From contig NW_019173985.1 in the NCBI RefSeq assembly GCF_001642475.1, positions 124,001 through 188,000 on the forward strand: DNA of 64,000 bases. The letters are read 5' to 3'. The DNA comes from Fonsecaea monophora (taxonomy: Eukaryota; Ascomycota; Eurotiomycetes; Chaetothyriales; Herpotrichiellaceae). The notes under the pieces were generated by a model. It was not told the origin of the DNA and did no database searches. It was given only the letters and a program-made list of their open reading frames with translations. The position numbers and the translations under genes are program-made. How positions within the stretch are numbered: position 1 is the first letter of the stretch; every line of letters begins with the position of its first letter. Below are positions 32,292 to 46,769 of this stretch, piece after piece.

Positions 32292-35200
32292 ATGGGGAAG
32301 GTTACGAGGAAGCCGCAGGAGAAGCACAAAGCGTCGTTGGTGAGTTTGTTCCTGCTGCTCCATATATTGGGTGGACAAGGCTGATGTGACTGCGACAGTC
32401 CCCTGCGGTAACAGATCTGGTCAAGCAGGTTTCGACAGTGCCCTTGGTCGACCTTCCGGGTGTCTTGGCTGCCTGGTCGCCGAGATGGCCTTATCCCCGT
32501 GGCGATCTCAACAACTGGATCGAACCTCTCGACCGTTTTGACAGCATCCTCCAGTCCTTCAACTCGAGATATGGCTTGGACAAAGGCCCTCAGACAATAC
32601 CCTTCAACTCATCACTGTTACTCGAGGGGAGCCCTGGGGTCGATGAGCAGGGTTTGAAAGAGAGAGGATTTGGTCCAGAGGGTGATAGAGAACTGGTCGA
32701 ATCGGTTCTGGCCTTTTCGAAACTTCTGGTTGAAAAATGTGCAAACCGCGCAGTCTACAATAGCACAGACCGCTTGAATGACTTGTTACATACCACATCG
32801 CTCTCCCTACTGCACAGCACTCTGCAAATCACCTTCTTCCTAGCGCAGCGGTACGGAGGCATTCGCCCCTCTCATGGGCCAAAATTTTATGATTTTGATT
32901 TTGAGCGTATCGAGAGACTGGCTTCGCCTTTCGGGCCACTTCCAGCGAATGCTAAACGTGGACCACCATCTCCAGTCAAGACCAAGTCCAAAGAGAAAGT
33001 TCAGCACAACGGCAGCAAACCGAGGCGTGGCTCCACTGCATTCAATCCAAACGACTTTCGTGCCCTCTGCAAGGAATCCCCACAGCATGGCGACCGCGGG
33101 AAATCTTCATCAGCCGGACTTGATCGAGATTGGTCTGCATGGGCTCACCACGTCAGAGTCTGGTGGGAAACCTCAGGCTCCGAACCCGAGGCTGCCTCTG
33201 TTGAAGCCTCGCAATCGTTAGAAACCTCACCCACCCCGACACGCAGCCGACCATTGTCGACGGGCCCTGGCACGGCAAATACCAACGGCTCTTCCAATGA
33301 CATTGGCAGTAGTAGAATTATCCATGCACCAGGTGAAAAAGAGAAGAGTGTGAAGATACTCGAATTCTCTCCCTCGGATCTATCAGCCACCACTATTGAG
33401 ACGATCTTGCACAACCACCTGGCTGACGACATGCCGCCCAAGGTTCGATACGAGCTGCTGCACCAGCTTCGTGTTGCCTATGCTTTGATCACCTCCTCGA
33501 GTAGTCGCAAGGAGCTGTTAGCAGTGCGGCTCTTGTCCATCGCTAGTCTGGCCAATGTCTTTGGCGAACCAGACCTCACTCAGAAACTGTTCTCGGAGGA
33601 GAAGCCTCAGGAATTCATCCAGCAAGTTGTGGGTCTTCTTCATGACACAAAGAAGTCCCACCCTAGTGTGCCCATCTATCTTCAAACTCTGGCCATGGAG
33701 ACAATGTCGTTCCTGGCACACTCGAAATCTTTCGCTTCCGAGATTCATGCTGCATTGGGTGCAGGATCAAGCCAGGGGCTCCTTTCTCAACTGATACAAA
33801 AGGGCCTGAGTGATATTGCTCAGGAGCATGACCATACAGATGACGTGTTTGGGGACGATTGGAGAGACGCGATCTTTTCGTTGCCGAGGACGCTCATTGA
33901 GGTTACTGGTCACCACGGACGCTCTAGCGAGGCGGTGATAGCTTCGAGCTTTATCACCTCATACCTTACCGGCTTCAGTATTACAACCGCCAAAGCCATG
34001 AGGGTCCACCTGCGGATGCTTGACTTTATCAAGACGTTCTTCCATCACTTCAAAGATGGTCTCGCCACTTTGTTAAGTAACAATGCTTTTGAGGCTATCT
34101 GCAATCTCTTGAGCACTCTTGTGACAAGTGCTTGGGATCTTCTCCAGGCAGGCCAAGGGATACCGGCTCAGCATAAGACGCGGGCTACGGACTACGAAAT
34201 CCCTTATATGCATCAGCAAATAATCCGATCCATCATTGACATGATCAACGATATCAGCGGTCATCAGGGTCAGCAGGCTGATCGAGTGCTGAGAAGCCTG
34301 GTCGACTCTCAGGCTTTGCTCCGTGCCTTTCGGCTCATTGTCGACCATCTGACTGCTTTCGGTGCGCACACATGGAGCGAAGTCATCAAGGCCATCTGGG
34401 GATTTCTCCACAACGAGCCCACAAGCTATGCAGTGATATCCGAAGCAGGTATTATTCAGAGCATTCTAAACACAGTCAATCCGTCACCAAACCCGTCAGA
34501 AACTCCAGCGAATCAGAAGCGGTCAAATTCAATATCGTCGGTCCCTGAAAATCGACCACAAGGTATTCCACCCGTGGTTGATGCAATTGTCAATGTCTCT
34601 CAGGTATTCGGCGCCATTTGTCTTACGAGTGCTGGTTTCGACCTGTTCAAATCCTCCGGTGCTCTGGAGAAGTTCTTCGAGATCTTCGAGTCACCTGCCC
34701 ATGTGAAGGTCCTCAACGATGCAAGCATGCTGGCTATGCTTGGTTCGACATTCGATGAGCTCATCAGACATCATCCAAACTTGCGGACTTCCGTTTTGAG
34801 TGCGGTGATGATAATGCTTGGTCGCGTGCGTCATATAGGCAGGTCGCTCTCCGTCAACTTTGGTGCAGGAGCAAAGCTGTGGCTTGGTACAGAGGATGAA
34901 CTTGTTCCCTGCGGTGGACGCGAGGCCCTGTCATTGGAGATTCTACCAGCAGTTTCAAGCAATGCTGATGAACCCATTCCTGCCAGAAAGATTGACCTGC
35001 CGAATGGTGACAAATTGATTCTGGAGGATGAGATGCTTCCCCCGAGCACTGTTACCGGAAGACCGAGCGATCAAGATGGCAATGGGCTGAAAGCTAGTGA
35101 CTACGTGAGACCTGCGATTGCGTTCTTGATGGCTTTCTTCGAGCACCAGGCTCATTGCACTAGCTTTTTGGACCATGGTGGCTGTGACCTTGTCTTGGAC

Positions 35201-38200
35201 TTCATCACATTGCCCAGCCTGCCGGTTGCAACACAACCCTTTGACCGACACGGTGGAATGTTCCAAGAGCTGGCCGCGGCAGTTCACATGATGGCGGAGA
35301 CCAAACCGCACATTGTACTTCCAGCACTTGTCGACCGCGCGCGTTTTGCTTGTTCGGAGCTAAAGCACTTCAGCCAATGTCAGCCAACCGACTGGTCTTG
35401 TTATTTTGGCCCTCTAGTGAAAGCCGCGCCAGGTACCACCGGGACAGGCAAGGGCCCTGCTCCGCAGCTGTCAGACGTGGAGTTAAATGGAACTCGCCTA
35501 GTCAGAAGCATGATGGCGGTCTTTTGTCTGGCGCAGGTGCTAAGCGAGATCTTCAACATTCCGATTTATAACCAGAGACACATGCATAACTTCCTGTTCG
35601 GGTCAGTGAACCTAGAGGATGTTTTAGCCGACATTGCTCAAATGATGGGAGCGATATCAGCTGCCTGTTGTCGCGAGGATGTCGCGCTCCAGCGCTCAAT
35701 CCCCGAATCCTGGATCTCGGCAACACGCCCAGAACACTTCTCGACTGGTGACGATGAAGTCGATAAACTTTTGAGTGTTCGCGACATCACGTCTCGCCAT
35801 ACAGGGCTTTCGACACCTGAAACTGGCGAGAATAAAGCAATCTCTGGGTCAGACTCCGCTACACTGAGTAAGGATCGACAAACACCATTCTTCAAGAACG
35901 TCCAGACTCTACGCTTTCTCTTGATCGAAACTCCTGCCGCCATCACCGATTTCCTGTGTCGACTTGGCCGCAACATCGCTGGCCGGCGTCGCCCAGACAC
36001 CTTCTCCAAACAGAAGACGTCCTTAGTGGCAAATGCTCTCGCCTCCGCCTATTTGGCACAACTTCGACCATACTTCCTCAATCCGAAATCTCCGCAAAAC
36101 GGTGGCGCCGAGGATACCGAACCCCGCTTTACTTATCTTGTGATCGCTCTAGATAACGTCCGGGGCAGCTTCTACGACGACAGCAGTTCGTCATCAGGGC
36201 CCATCGCGACACATCCAGCCCGTCAAGGTTTTGTCGTCGAGGCGTTTCGCAAGGCTGGCGGTATCAAAACTCTGACGGAGATCGGCACAGAGTTTTTCGA
36301 CAAATTGAAGTCCTGCAAAGTGGAGCATGCCATTTTCTCTGCCAATACGGGTCTCAAAATCTGTCTCGATATCCTGGAGGTATTCACCGATTCAAAATGC
36401 ATCATGGAATCGGCACAGTCGAACAACATGAAGACTATAGACCCTTCGAGACAATACTACTTTGTTCCTGCTCAAGTATTACTCAACTTACGGATGGAAG
36501 CACTTCCGCTCGCGCGATTGATATGGGCGAGTGAATACGCGGACCAAGCATCCAAAGACGTTGTGCAGAAGCTGATCTCGATCTTGAAGCATGTATTCAC
36601 TGGTGACCATGAGATGGAAGCAGTGCAGTCTGACGGTGGCCACCCTACTCTTGCACCCTTTGTGCCAAAGCGACCGGAGTTTGACCCTTCAAAGGTCAAC
36701 ACTTTGAAAGAGAAAGGCTACAGTGAGGATCTCGTACGCGAGGCTCTTTACCGCTCCAATTCGCAAGCGCCAAATACCTACACGCCAGCTGAAGAGTACT
36801 GCCGAGCACTTTTAGCCAATCCTCGCCGGAGGCGACTGCCAGCCCCTGAGAGAGACAGCGACACTGCGACTGCTCCTAGCAATATTTCTGGCGCTGTGAC
36901 TCCGCCGGCAAACTCAAATTCATCTTCTGGTTGGGTCTCGCTGGGCACGATTCACACTCTACTTCCGAATGCACATCAAGCGCCAGACGACAACGAGATG
37001 GAAGACGTCACCACCTCTAGTCAAAACACTTCCGCGTCGAGACCTGCGGATAATGCCACGACGAGCGTTTCTTCCGCCATGGACATCAGTAACCTTCTCA
37101 ATAGTGACACTGAACCTGAACCCGTGGTACCACAACCTTCCGAGGCAGATCTGCCACGGAATTACTCTGTCCAATCGATCAACGAACAGAGGGCACTCAT
37201 CAGAGAGGACCTGGCTGAGCGGTGCAATAATATTCTCGACAATCACCCGAACTTGACCTTCGAGCTGTCTGACTTGATCATGAGTGCAACAAAGAAATTG
37301 GGCGAAGATCAAGCCAATGAGTTTTGGAGAACTACCTTGGATCTTCTGACTAGTTCACTACTATCGATGCAAGACGAAGATGATATTAACGAATCCCGCG
37401 GAAAGAAAATCGCCGCCGCAGCACACCTGGTAGCTCTCCTTATCCAGGATGGAGAAGTGTTCAAAGAGACACTCAATATATTCCAGGACTCGTTCGAAGG
37501 CATCCTTTCGTTTTTACAACTTCCGGCAGCGGATGGACGGGCTGATGAAGGCTCCTTTCCATGGGTTGCGCCTATCTTGCTGATTATTGAGAAGATGCTG
37601 TCCAAGGACTGTGAGCCGGCAGTAGTCAAGTGGGATAACCCGACGGACCTTGATTCTGTCACAAAGGCTGTGCTGACACCGGTTGCTGTGTTCGATATGG
37701 ATGACAAACTGAAGCTCTTCGAAGCACTCGTGAACCTGCTTCCTCGCGTTGGCAAAGACAAAGGCATGGCTTTAGCCATCACTAGAGTTCTAGTTCCTCT
37801 TACAAGAACTCGAGAAGTTGCCAGCAGGTTGGCTGAGAAACGGAACCTTCAGAGACTCTTCCTCATGGTCAAGCAACTTACCAATGGGGTGGGACATCGC
37901 CTACAAAGCTGCTTCATGCTCATTCTGCGACACATTGTCGAGGACGACGCAACCCTGAAACAAATCATGCGCAGTGAGATAAAGCTTCTATTCCACTCTC
38001 GCAGCACGGCACGGCAACCAGACACAAACAGTTACATTCGTGAGCTGTACCATCTTGTCCTGCGATCGCCATCTGTCTTCGTCGAGACGACAAATGAGCT
38101 TGTCAAATTGTCTTCGTGGCAGCCGCATGCTACAGGTGTGGCTGCTCTGGTATTGAAGGATACTCTAGTGCTGAAGGAGACCAGTGGGTCCAAGGCAACC

Positions 38201-41200
38201 GACCAAGACGAAGGTGCCCAAAGTCAACCAAACGAAGACAGCACAGTGGATGGCACGCAGCCAGCAGCCAGCGTTGAAAACGCGCCAAATCCCAACGAAG
38301 AGGGTAGCAAAGGCAAGGTGCCCGAATTGAAGCCTCCAACTGTCGAGCATCCGGATGGAGTCATTCACTTCATTCTATCTGAATTGTTGAATTACAAGGA
38401 TGTTGAGGATAAAGATCCCCCTGCCCAGGTTTCGGGCACTCCAACTGTGAATGGAACGTCAAATCTTAACCAACACACCGTTACAGCAAGTTCGTCTGAA
38501 GGCCCTGCCATTGACGGTTCGCAGCCGAAATCTGAGAAGGCAAAGTTCAAGCCCGAGGAGCACCCAATCTTTTCCTACCGCTGTTTCTTGATGTACAATC
38601 TGACCGAACTTCTGCACTCTTATAACCGCGCAAAGATTGAGTTCATCAATTTCTCTCGCAAGGCTGACCCAATGGCGGGTACGCCATCGAAGCCACGTTC
38701 TGGGATTCTCAACTACTTCCTCACCGGACTGATTCCATCCTGTTATGTGGACAAGGAAGATTCTCTCCAATTCAAGAAGAAATTGCTCACAAGTGATTGG
38801 GCTATCCGAGTGATTGTTGCCCTGTGTTCTAAGACAGGGGAAGCGGGTATGACTGTTACTGCGCAACGATACTCCACACAGCCACAAATCGAGGACGTTG
38901 ACGACGAACCAGACCTGACATTCGTGCGCCGCTTTGTCCTCGAGCACGCCATCAAAGCGTACAAGGATGCCATTTCTTCGAACGAACCACTTCAGATGAA
39001 GTACAGTCGATTGCTGTGTCTCGCTGACATGTTCAATCGTCTCTTGACAAAGCCCTCCGTCCCAGAAGGCTCTGCTGGCTCCCAGAATACTTCCTACAAA
39101 GTCCTTTCCAGGATGATGTTTGAGAAGAATCTTATCTCAGTCTTGACCAGTTCGCTCACAGAAATCGATCTTGCATACCCTGGCTCCAAGAGAGTGATTA
39201 AGTTCATCCTGCGCCCACTACAGGAGCTCACCACATTAGCAACCCAACTAAGCGTCACGTCGCCGGACCTTTTGAACTCCGTGGTGGGAAACATGCCTGA
39301 AGACGTCATTTCGTCTGCCTCGTCGGTATCGGATGTTGATGAAGAGCGGGAAGAAACACCTGATCTTTTCCGAAATTCTGCGCTCGGTTTGCTGGATCCT
39401 AATCGGGATCCTGGCTCGGACTCTGCGACGGATGAAGAAGATGAAGACGAGGAGATGTATGACGATGCGTATGAGGACGAAATGGAGTACGATGACGGCA
39501 TGGTTGCCGGTCCGAACGACGACGAAGCAGTCAGCGATGAAGAAGAAGGTGAAATGGGGCCAGATGGTGAAATAGAGGGCCTTCCAGGTGATGTACCAAT
39601 GGACATCGAATTCGTTGTGAACGATCCTCACATGGATGTCGACTCAGATGAAGATGAAGATGATGAGGATGACGACGAGTCCGACGAAGACGACGAGGAC
39701 GACGACGATGACGACGACGGCGAAGACTTTGAAATTGGTGAAGACGACGATGCCGGTGAAATCAACGCTGATGACGAAAACAACAGTCTCAATGAAGGGC
39801 CCGAGGACGAGGAAGGCGAATGGGAAGACGAAGATGAAGACGAAGACGACGACGATGACGGCGATGAGGCAGAAAATGCTGGTGGACGACATCGCATCGC
39901 TGGGTTCGATCACGATGAGTTTTCCTTCCCTGGAGGTATGATGCCCGTTGCTGTAGTACAGGGTCACGACAATGGCCCGCCCGCGTCGGCAGGTGTCCTC
40001 AGCAACTTGCTTCGGGTCTTGGGTGACCACGACCTTGATGGTTCGATGGGCGATCGGTCAGAAGATAGGTCTCCGCCACTCAGGATAACCGCCCGTCGTA
40101 GTCGTCCTTCAATCGATCCAGGCGTCGTTCCACCTCCAGGAATAACTTTTCCAGAGGAAGAGGACGATGATGATGAGGACGAGGACGACGAGGACGAAGA
40201 CGATGAAGATGGCGACGATATGGACGAGAATGACGGATTGGAGTACGGTGACTTTGATCACTTACTTGGTGGTGCCCGTGAGATCATCGACCACACCCAT
40301 TTGACATGGGACCATCCGCCTCTTATGCGGCGGCATCGTCCACTTGCTGGCTCGGTCTGGAATTCCCTTACTAGGCGGATTGAAGGCCGTGACGATCTGA
40401 ATCCACCAGGCCGCTCGGGCCGTATATCGGGACATGTGAGGTCTGGCGATGATGGCACAAACCCTCTGTTACGAAGGCCTCAACCAGAGTCTCGACAGAG
40501 AACAGAGCACCTTGGTACCAGCATTTTCTTCCCGTCCGCGATGCAGATACCAGGGATCCCTCCCTTCCATCAACCTATTCAAGCAACCCTCCATGCGGTT
40601 GATCCACGCGGAATAGGCGGACATGGAGCTGTACTTGACGCCATTTTCTCGGCTCTTCAGCGTGGCGAGATAGGCGAAGGACAGGTTCGGCTTCGCATTC
40701 CCGCTCCTCTTACAGATTTCCGCGATCCCTGGCGATCATCTGGGTGGGATCCCCGCCATCACCGTCATGCTTCCCGCGAAGACTCCCAGCGCGGTAACAA
40801 CTTTGTTCCCTCACCGACTATGGCACGTTGGCAAGAGGAAGTACGACTTCTCTATGGCACTACCTATATAGAGAAGATCCAGAGGGTTCAATTGTGGCTC
40901 ATGTCGGTCATGGTTCCCTTCGCTCAGCAAGAGGAAAAAGAACTCAAACGGAAGCGAGAACAGGAGCAGAAGGCAGAACGGGAAGAAATGGAAAGATTGA
41001 AGGTGGAAGCAGAACGTCGCAAGAAAGAGGCTGAGGAACGCGAAGAAGAGCGTTTGCGGGTTGAGGCCGAAATCGCTGCAGCTGTCGAAGCTGATGCCCA
41101 AGAAGAGGATGTTGAGCATGAAGTTGGTGACACTGTTCCTATGGAGGATGTACAAGATACGGAAGTATCGAACGCGCAAGAAACCCCTGACAACGCGGCT

Positions 41201-44200
41201 TCGACTTCGACAACGACTGAAGCGCAGCCGCGTGTTTTCACTACCATTCGAGGCCGGCAAATCGACATCACAGGGCTTGCGATTGATATTGAGTATTTGG
41301 AAGCCCTACCAGAAGAACTCCGCGAAGAGGTCATCATGCAGCAGTATGCTACTCGCCGTGAAGAAGCTCGTCAAGAAGGGGCTAGTACGTCTGGCATTGA
41401 TCCAGACTTCCTCAACGCTCTCCCAGAAGAGATCCGAGAAGAGATACGGCAACAGGAAGCCCATGCACAACGCCGACGGGAGCGTGAAGAAGCTCGCAGA
41501 CAAGCTGCAGCCAACGGAGGACACGCGCAGGCGGAAGACATGGACAACGATAACTTCTTGGCCACCCTTGATCCTGCATTCCGTCGTGTGATATTAGCAG
41601 AACAGCCCCCGGAGGTCTTGCGTCAGCTTGATCCTCGTCACGCTGCAGAAGGTCGGGCACATGCCAGACGTCTGTATCAATATGTCCGGAATGATGGAGA
41701 CGGGCGTGACGATCGACACGGCGAAGACGCAGGTCAACGCGACGGCAAGCGGCAGATTATTCAGATGGTTGAGAAGTCTGGAGTGGCAACTTTGTTGCGA
41801 CTCATGTTCTTACCACAACAAGGTTCGCTTCGCACAAATCTATGGCATGTCCTACGCAATATCTGCGGCAACCGACAAACTCGATCCGAAGTCGTCAATC
41901 TCTTACTCCTCATTCTCAAAGAAGGTTCAACGGATGTGTCGGCTGTTGAGCGCAGTCTAGCCAATTTATCCTTGAGAGCAAAAGCCACTGTTGGCCAGAA
42001 GACGCCTCAGCCACTCAAACGTACGCTCTCGCTGCAGCCTGCAGGTGGCATTAGCAATGAGGTCACCCCTCTTGTGGTCGTGCAGCAGTGTCTTTCCGCC
42101 CTGAGACAGCTTTGCCAGAGCAATTACCACACTCGGACTATCTTTATCCGGGAAAGTGACGCCAGTCTGGCCTCCAAGAAGGGTAAAGGAAAAGCCAAGG
42201 AGGTCAAGGCAGCCAGATATCCTATCAACGATCTAATCAGCCTCCTCGACCGCAAACTGATCGTGGAAAGTTCGTCGTGCCTTCAATCACTTGCTGAGCT
42301 TTTATCGGCCGTGACTCAGCCTTTGCCGAATCTTTTGAAGAAGGACAAGGAGAAGGTCGCCGACGAAGAGAAGCCGACTGAGCCTGAGGGCAGGACCACA
42401 GAGGAAGCAATTTCCGCCAGTGCATCGACTGAAGCAGCTCAACCAGCTCGAATAGATGCCGATGTCGAGATTCAAGATGCTCCGGCTCCTGTTGCTACCA
42501 ACGAAGCGACTGAAGCTTCTGCAAGTGTGGCTGAACAACCCGAGACTGCTGAGACTGGCACGAATGACAATGCAGAAATTAGCAATGACGACTTGACGAC
42601 CGAAGGCGCCAAATCAAAGAAGGCTTTCGAACCGCCCGAGGTTTCAGAACACAATTTACAACTCGTTGTGAGCATCTTCGTTGCTCCGGAATGCAATAGC
42701 GACACGTTCCACTCTACCTTGGAGACGCTGTCGAGCCTGTCATGCATTCCCGGTACCTCGGCCGTCTTTAGCAAGGAGTTGATTCATCACATCAAAGAAC
42801 TTTCGGAATCCATCTGCAAAGACCTAGAGGAGCTGATTCCACAACTCAAAGAAGCGCAGTCGATCACTGACCTCCACGTGCTCTCGTCGACAAAATTCTC
42901 CCATGGTGGTTCCGACCAAGTCAAGCTATTGCGAGTTCTCCAGGCATTGGACTATCTATCCGCGCCTAAGGCGGAGAATGAAGAACCCGAGGGAAATGCG
43001 GTGGCAAAGAGCATCCTTACTTCTTCGTACGAAAGCCTTGCACTTAGACCGCTGTGGAGCAAACTGAGTGAATGTTTAACAACGGTCCGCGAAAAGGACA
43101 ACATTACCACCTTTGCTACAATATTGCTTCCACTCATCGAGTCGTTGATGGTGGTCTGTAAGAATACCTCACTCAAAGACTCTGTTCTGGCTCGCCAGAT
43201 CAGAGAACAGGTACCTGGAAGTCCTGCGCCGGAGGCTATGGATGACCTCCAAGAACTGTTTTTCAACTTCACAACCGAGCATCGGAAGATCCTCAACGAT
43301 ATCATCCGCCAATCTCCCAAGTTGATGCAAGGAAACGGAAGCTTCAGCCTCTTGGTTAAGAACCCCAAAGTCCTCGACTTTGACAACAAGCGAGCCTACT
43401 TTACCAAGCAGATTCACTCTAGATTGCACCAGCAACGTCATATTCAACCCCCTCTACAGCTCAACGTCCGCCGCAGCCAAGTGTTTCTCGATTCTTACAA
43501 GGCCTTGTACTACAAATCCGCCGAGGAGATGAAATATGGTAAACTCAATATTCGTTTCAACGGCGAAGAAGGCGTTGATGCAGGTGGTGTCACTCGAGAA
43601 TGGTTTCAAGTTCTTGCTCGAGGCATGTTCAATCCAGATTGGGCCTTGTGGCAACCTGTGGCAGCCGATCGCACCACATTCCACCCTAACCCGCTCAGTT
43701 GGATCAATGGTGAACACCTTCTTTACTTCAAATTCATCGGACGCATCATTGGAAAGGCCTTGCACGAGGGCCGTGTTCTTGATTGTCACTTCAGCCGGGC
43801 TGTTTATAAGCGACTTCTTGGGAAGGAACCTAATTTGAAAGATCTCGAGTCTATGGATCTTGACTACTACAAGAGTTTGGTGTGGATTCTGGAGAACGAC
43901 ATCACCGACGTCATCACCGAAGACTTCTCTGTGGTTGAAGAGCAATTTGGCGAGGAAAAGATTGTGGACCTTGTTCCGAATGGCCGCAATATCCCCGTGA
44001 CGGAGGAGAACAAGAGAGAATACGTCAATGCCCAAGTTCGGTATCGCCTCACCACATCAGTAAAGGAGCAGCTTGAGAATTTCGTCAAAGGTTTCCATGA
44101 TATCATCCCAGCAGAGCTCATCGCCATCTTCGACGAACAGGAACTCGAATTGCTCATCTCTGGATTGCCAGAGATCGATGTGGACGATTGGAGAGCCCAT

Positions 44201-44588
44201 ACCGAATACCACAACTACAATGCCAACAGTCCTCAAGTTACATGGTTCTGGCGCATTGTCCGCGGTATGAGCAACGAAGAACGGGCGAAATTGTTACAAT
44301 TCGTCACTGGCACCAGCAAAGTTCCTCTCAACGGCTTCAAGGACCTTGAAGGCATGCAAGGGAATACGTTGTTCAGTATTCACAAGTAAGTTTGTCACAT
44401 ACCCTGTCAGGCTTTTGCACAGATGCTAACGATACTACCACTATAGGGATCCAAGTCAATCTCGCTTACCGACGAGTCACACTTGTTTCAATCAGCTGGA
44501 CTTGCCTGCTTACGATGACTATGATACTCTCAAGAACAACTTGATGACGGCAATTGATCTCGGCGCTGATTATTTCGGTTTCGCATGA
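32292..44588 (+). CDS. tom1: Giant HECT-type E3 ubiquitin ligase TOM1/HUWE1 (Ptr1)
   Basis: Three exons (32292-32339, 32399-44385, 44447-44588) encode 4058 aa. The first exon supplies the conserved start MGKVTRKPQEKHKAS; the last supplies the catalytic end, with Cys4025 in SHTCFNQLDLP. The HECT domain runs from about residue 3700 (FNGEEGVDAGGVTREW) to the end. Before it are armadillo-like N-terminal regions (DUF908/DUF913 type), a UBA-like segment near 1440-1495 (LKEKGYSEDLVREALYR), long Asp/Glu tracts near 2357-2507 and 2602-2628, a Glu/Arg-rich coiled coil near 2850-2910, and two ubiquitin-binding-type motifs (LEALPEELREEV, LNALPEEIREEI) near 2980-3020. Homologues ubiquitylate excess ribosomal proteins, histones and mRNA-export factors in the nucleus. 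The long frame is unbroken, so the gene is intact. Confidence 0.97.
39421..39870 (+). repeat. GAC/GAA-rich coding tract (poly-Asp/Glu)
   Basis: Low-complexity sequence inside TOM1 that encodes long Asp/Glu runs, with a second shorter tract at about 40156-40235. It creates long spurious antisense Ser-rich frames. Acidic stretches are normal in this protein family; the local microsatellite character makes length variation likely. Confidence 0.8.
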
Positions 44589-45402
44589 TCGTTCGGAACA
44601 TGCTCGGTGTGACATGCACAAGGCAAAGACATGCCTGTAACGGATTGTAATGGAGACAGGTTGGGGGAGTGATACGCGAGGAATTTCTGCGGTTTCTTTC
44701 TTTTCTTAGAGTGAGCTGTGATGTCTACAGGGCACCATCATAAAGACGTCGCGTCGTTCGGGCTGCTGTGGAGATGCGGACAAAATGGACGGAGAACTTG
44801 CGGCGACGACAACGGCTGGATCAACAAGGAGTTTGAACAGCAACTCAGTAATGATCTGGGCTTGGTCTGAGATGTGCAGATCTCAGATGCCCGGTCCAGA
44901 TCATCTCTAGAGAACCAATGCATAGATAGGTATTAGTTTGGCTGATAAAAAGCATCGTTCAATAACTGCTACTTGGATGTGCCGAATCGATCCATTCGTA
45001 CATTTGCCCTGGAGGGAGTCAGATCTCGGTTTCTTTTTCAGCTGCATCAGTGCCTCTTGTTTCGATTGTGAACTGCGAAAGGCTCAAGTTCTCCCATAAT
45101 TGTGTTTTTTTGATCCACAGAAGTCTGTAATGGAGAGTCCGGAATGACTTCCGCACTTGATTGTGTCTGGAACTCCCACGAGGCTGAATGTACGAGGCCA
45201 TCCTACTCACCAATCATCTTGTGCCCCTCGGATATATTTTGCCAAGATATGACCTTTCCACTTTTGGCAAGCCCACACTTCGAACTTCCACATTTTCGAG
45301 TTGCAGATTGATTGCACTTTCCCGTGCCCTACGCTTTCTCCTTCACATCACTCTCTACCTTGTACTTCTTTCAATTCAAGCACCTCTTCCTCAAACGACA
45401 AA
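44589..45402. other. Intergenic region, 0.8 kb (eL8 promoter)
   Basis: 3' flank of TOM1 and promoter of the eL8 gene. The 100 bp before the eL8 start are pyrimidine-rich (CTTTC/TCTT runs), as is common for ribosomal-protein genes. No other feature recognised. Confidence 0.5.
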
Positions 45403-46769
45403 ATGGTAAGCTGAACCATCGTCTCTGCCCTCCGCCGCTATAGCACAACCTGCACATCAAGTTCCACCCTCGTGGATCGGGTGCTGCTCGATGTGTAAAA
45501 ATTTCCGCCAGAATTTGCGCGGGGACATCGTGAGCGTGTGAAGCAGCCCAGCGTCCTGACCTCTTAACTGATGGCGCGGACAATGGACACACGAGTCTCG
45601 CCTGTCCCTTTGCTGCATTCTCGGTGATGACTCCGGCTGGGGAAGGAGAATCTCAGACGCAGCTAGCCACTGCTCTGAGGTTCCCTTCTCCTTAGAGTTG
45701 AAAGAAAACTTTTGTGTCAGTCGGAGGACATTTGCTGACGGTTTTCTTTGCTCAATGATAGCCACCAAAGGGGAAGAAACCCGCGCCTGCACCTTTCCCT
45801 CAAGGGAAAGCTGGTGCTAGCAAGAAGGCTGCCAAGGTACGTTGCAGATCTCCAGTGTTGTCTTCGGATCTTGTGTCTTTCACGACATTGGATGTGCTCT
45901 TCGGGAAGAGCGGATTGAGCTGACTTGCTGACCTGCGCCTCTGTAGAACCCTCTCCTCGAGAGACGTCCACGAAACTTTGGCATCGGTCAAGATGTGCAG
46001 CCCAAGCGCAACCTGTCGCGCATGGTCAAGTACGAATTTCCCAAGCGCTCCAGCTACAATTGTAGAAGTGTCTGACATGTTTGTAGATGGCCAGAGTACG
46101 TCCGCCTCCAACGCCAGAAGAAGATCTTGAACATGCGCCTCAAGGTGCCACCTGCGATCGCCCAGTTCCAGCACACCCTCGATCGAAATACCGCGGCACA
46201 GACCTTCAAGCTACTCAACAAGTACCGTCCTGAAACCAAGGCACAGAAGAAAGAGAGACTGCACCAGGAGGCGACCGCCGTCCAGGAGGGCAAGAAGAAG
46301 GAGGACGTGAGCAAGGTGAGCAGCGTTTACAATACCTTCCAAGACCAACAGCATACTCATATCACAGCAGAAACCCTACACAGTCAAATACGGCCTCAAC
46401 CACGTTGTCGGTCTTATTGAAGCCAAGAAGGCATCCCTCGTGCTGATCCCTAATGATGTGGACCCCATCGAACTTGTCGTCTTCCTCCCTGCCCTCTGCC
46501 GGAAGATGGGCATCCCATACGCCATCATCAAGGGCAAGGCTCGCCTTGGCACCGTCGTGCACAAGAAGACTGCCGCCGTGCTGGCTCTGGCCGAGGTCAA
46601 GAGCGAGGACAAGTCGGAGCTGTCCAAGTTGGTCAACGCCATCAACGAGGGCTACACCAACAAGTACGAGGAACACAGAAGACACTGGGGTGGTGGAATC
46701 ATGGGTGTCAAAGCTGTTGCACGGATGGATAAGAAGAGGAAGGCTGTTGAGAGCGCCATCAAGATCTAA
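45403..46769 (+). CDS. rpl8: 60S ribosomal protein eL8 (Rpl8/L7a)
   Basis: Five exons (45403-45405, 45762-45836, 45947-46029, 46087-46315, 46371-46769) encode 262 aa. The first exon is only the ATG, followed by a 356-bp intron, long for this window and typical of ribosomal-protein genes. The protein shows the eL8 signatures YGLNHVVGLIEAKKASLVLI, NDVDPIELVVFLPALCRKMG and GKARLGTVVHKKTAAVLAL. It is a structural part of the large subunit that binds 25S rRNA near the exit-tunnel side and is needed for pre-rRNA processing. The last acceptor is a CAGCAG tandem (46365-46370), so an optional extra Gln before KPYTVKYG is possible. It follows TOM1 on the same strand and is convergent with the Alp14-like gene. 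Confidence 0.96.

Noticed and set aside
39628..40030. Long antisense frames made almost only of Ser or Val/Ile
   Set aside because: They are the complement of the GAC/GAA tract that encodes the acidic region of TOM1.
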